A stretch of 5,703 nt of DNA, taken from the NCBI GenBank assembly GCA_900770515.1, contig CAAHDP010000346.1:1-5703 (forward strand), written 5' to 3'. Shown one piece after another: positions 5,685-5,703 of this stretch. The DNA comes from an uncultured Prevotella sp. Lineage in GTDB: Bacteria; Bacteroidota; Bacteroidia; Bacteroidales; Bacteroidaceae. Numbering within the stretch: position 1 is the first letter of the stretch; each line of letters opens with the position of its first letter. The position numbers were made by a program, and so were the translations under genes. The notes under the pieces are model-generated. The model made no database searches and was not told the DNA's origin. It was given only the letters and a program-made list of their open reading frames with translations.

Positions 5685-5703
5685 GGCGGCTACCTACTCT
5701 CCC
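5685..5703 (-). rRNA. rrf: 5S ribosomal RNA, 3' end only (runs off right edge)
   Basis: The minus strand reads GGGAGAGTAGGTAGCCGCC, matching the conserved 3' end of bacterial 5S rRNA (GGGAGAGTAGGTcgcCGCC-type helices IV/V and I). It is followed closely by a strong intrinsic terminator on the same strand, as expected at the end of a 16S-23S-5S operon entering from the right. Only 19 bases are visible. The exact 3' end may differ by one or two bases. Confidence 0.8.

Overview
The window looks like ordinary chromosomal DNA from a Bacteroidales bacterium, most likely Prevotella or the closely related Segatella. Four things point there. Promoter candidates fit the Bacteroidetes pattern (TTTG near -33, TAnnTTTG near -7) rather than TTGACA/TATAAT. 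Start codons lack clear Shine-Dalgarno sites. The proteins resemble Bacteroidales family members. A degenerate ATCTGCG-type intergenic repeat sits near the right end. The assignment rests on recognition of these patterns, not on a database search.

Layout, left to right. (1) Positions 1-98, minus strand: the first 32 codons of an FKBP-type peptidyl-prolyl isomerase that continues beyond the left edge. (2) Positions 99-272: a divergent intergenic region with one -7 box facing each way. (3) Positions 273-971, plus strand: a CobB-type sirtuin deacylase that lacks the usual four-cysteine zinc site, followed by a strong hairpin terminator at 1016-1054. (4) Positions 1094-2803, minus strand: a Na+/phosphate cotransporter with a C-terminal PhoU-like domain, convergent with the sirtuin gene. 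(5) Positions 2804-3155: a 352-base divergent regulatory region with a promoter for each flanking gene, an inverted repeat over the transporter -33 region, an 11-bp-spaced direct repeat TTGTAACA, and a GAAGAAGC inverted repeat. (6) Positions 3156-5453, plus strand: ribonuclease R with all its domains, followed by a textbook terminator at 5461-5495. (7) Positions 5500-5635: intergenic repeats. (8) Positions 5636-5703, minus strand: a terminator, then the last bases of a 5S rRNA, so an rRNA operon runs into the window from the right and converges on the RNase R gene.

The genes appear to be independent single-gene transcription units: neighbours are divergent or convergent and each unit has its own signals. 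I see no operon linking them and no mobile element, CRISPR array, phage gene, defence system or tRNA. I found no convincing undescribed system. The best leads are the putative regulatory sites upstream of the phosphate transporter, the atypical sirtuin, and the repeat block next to the rRNA operon.
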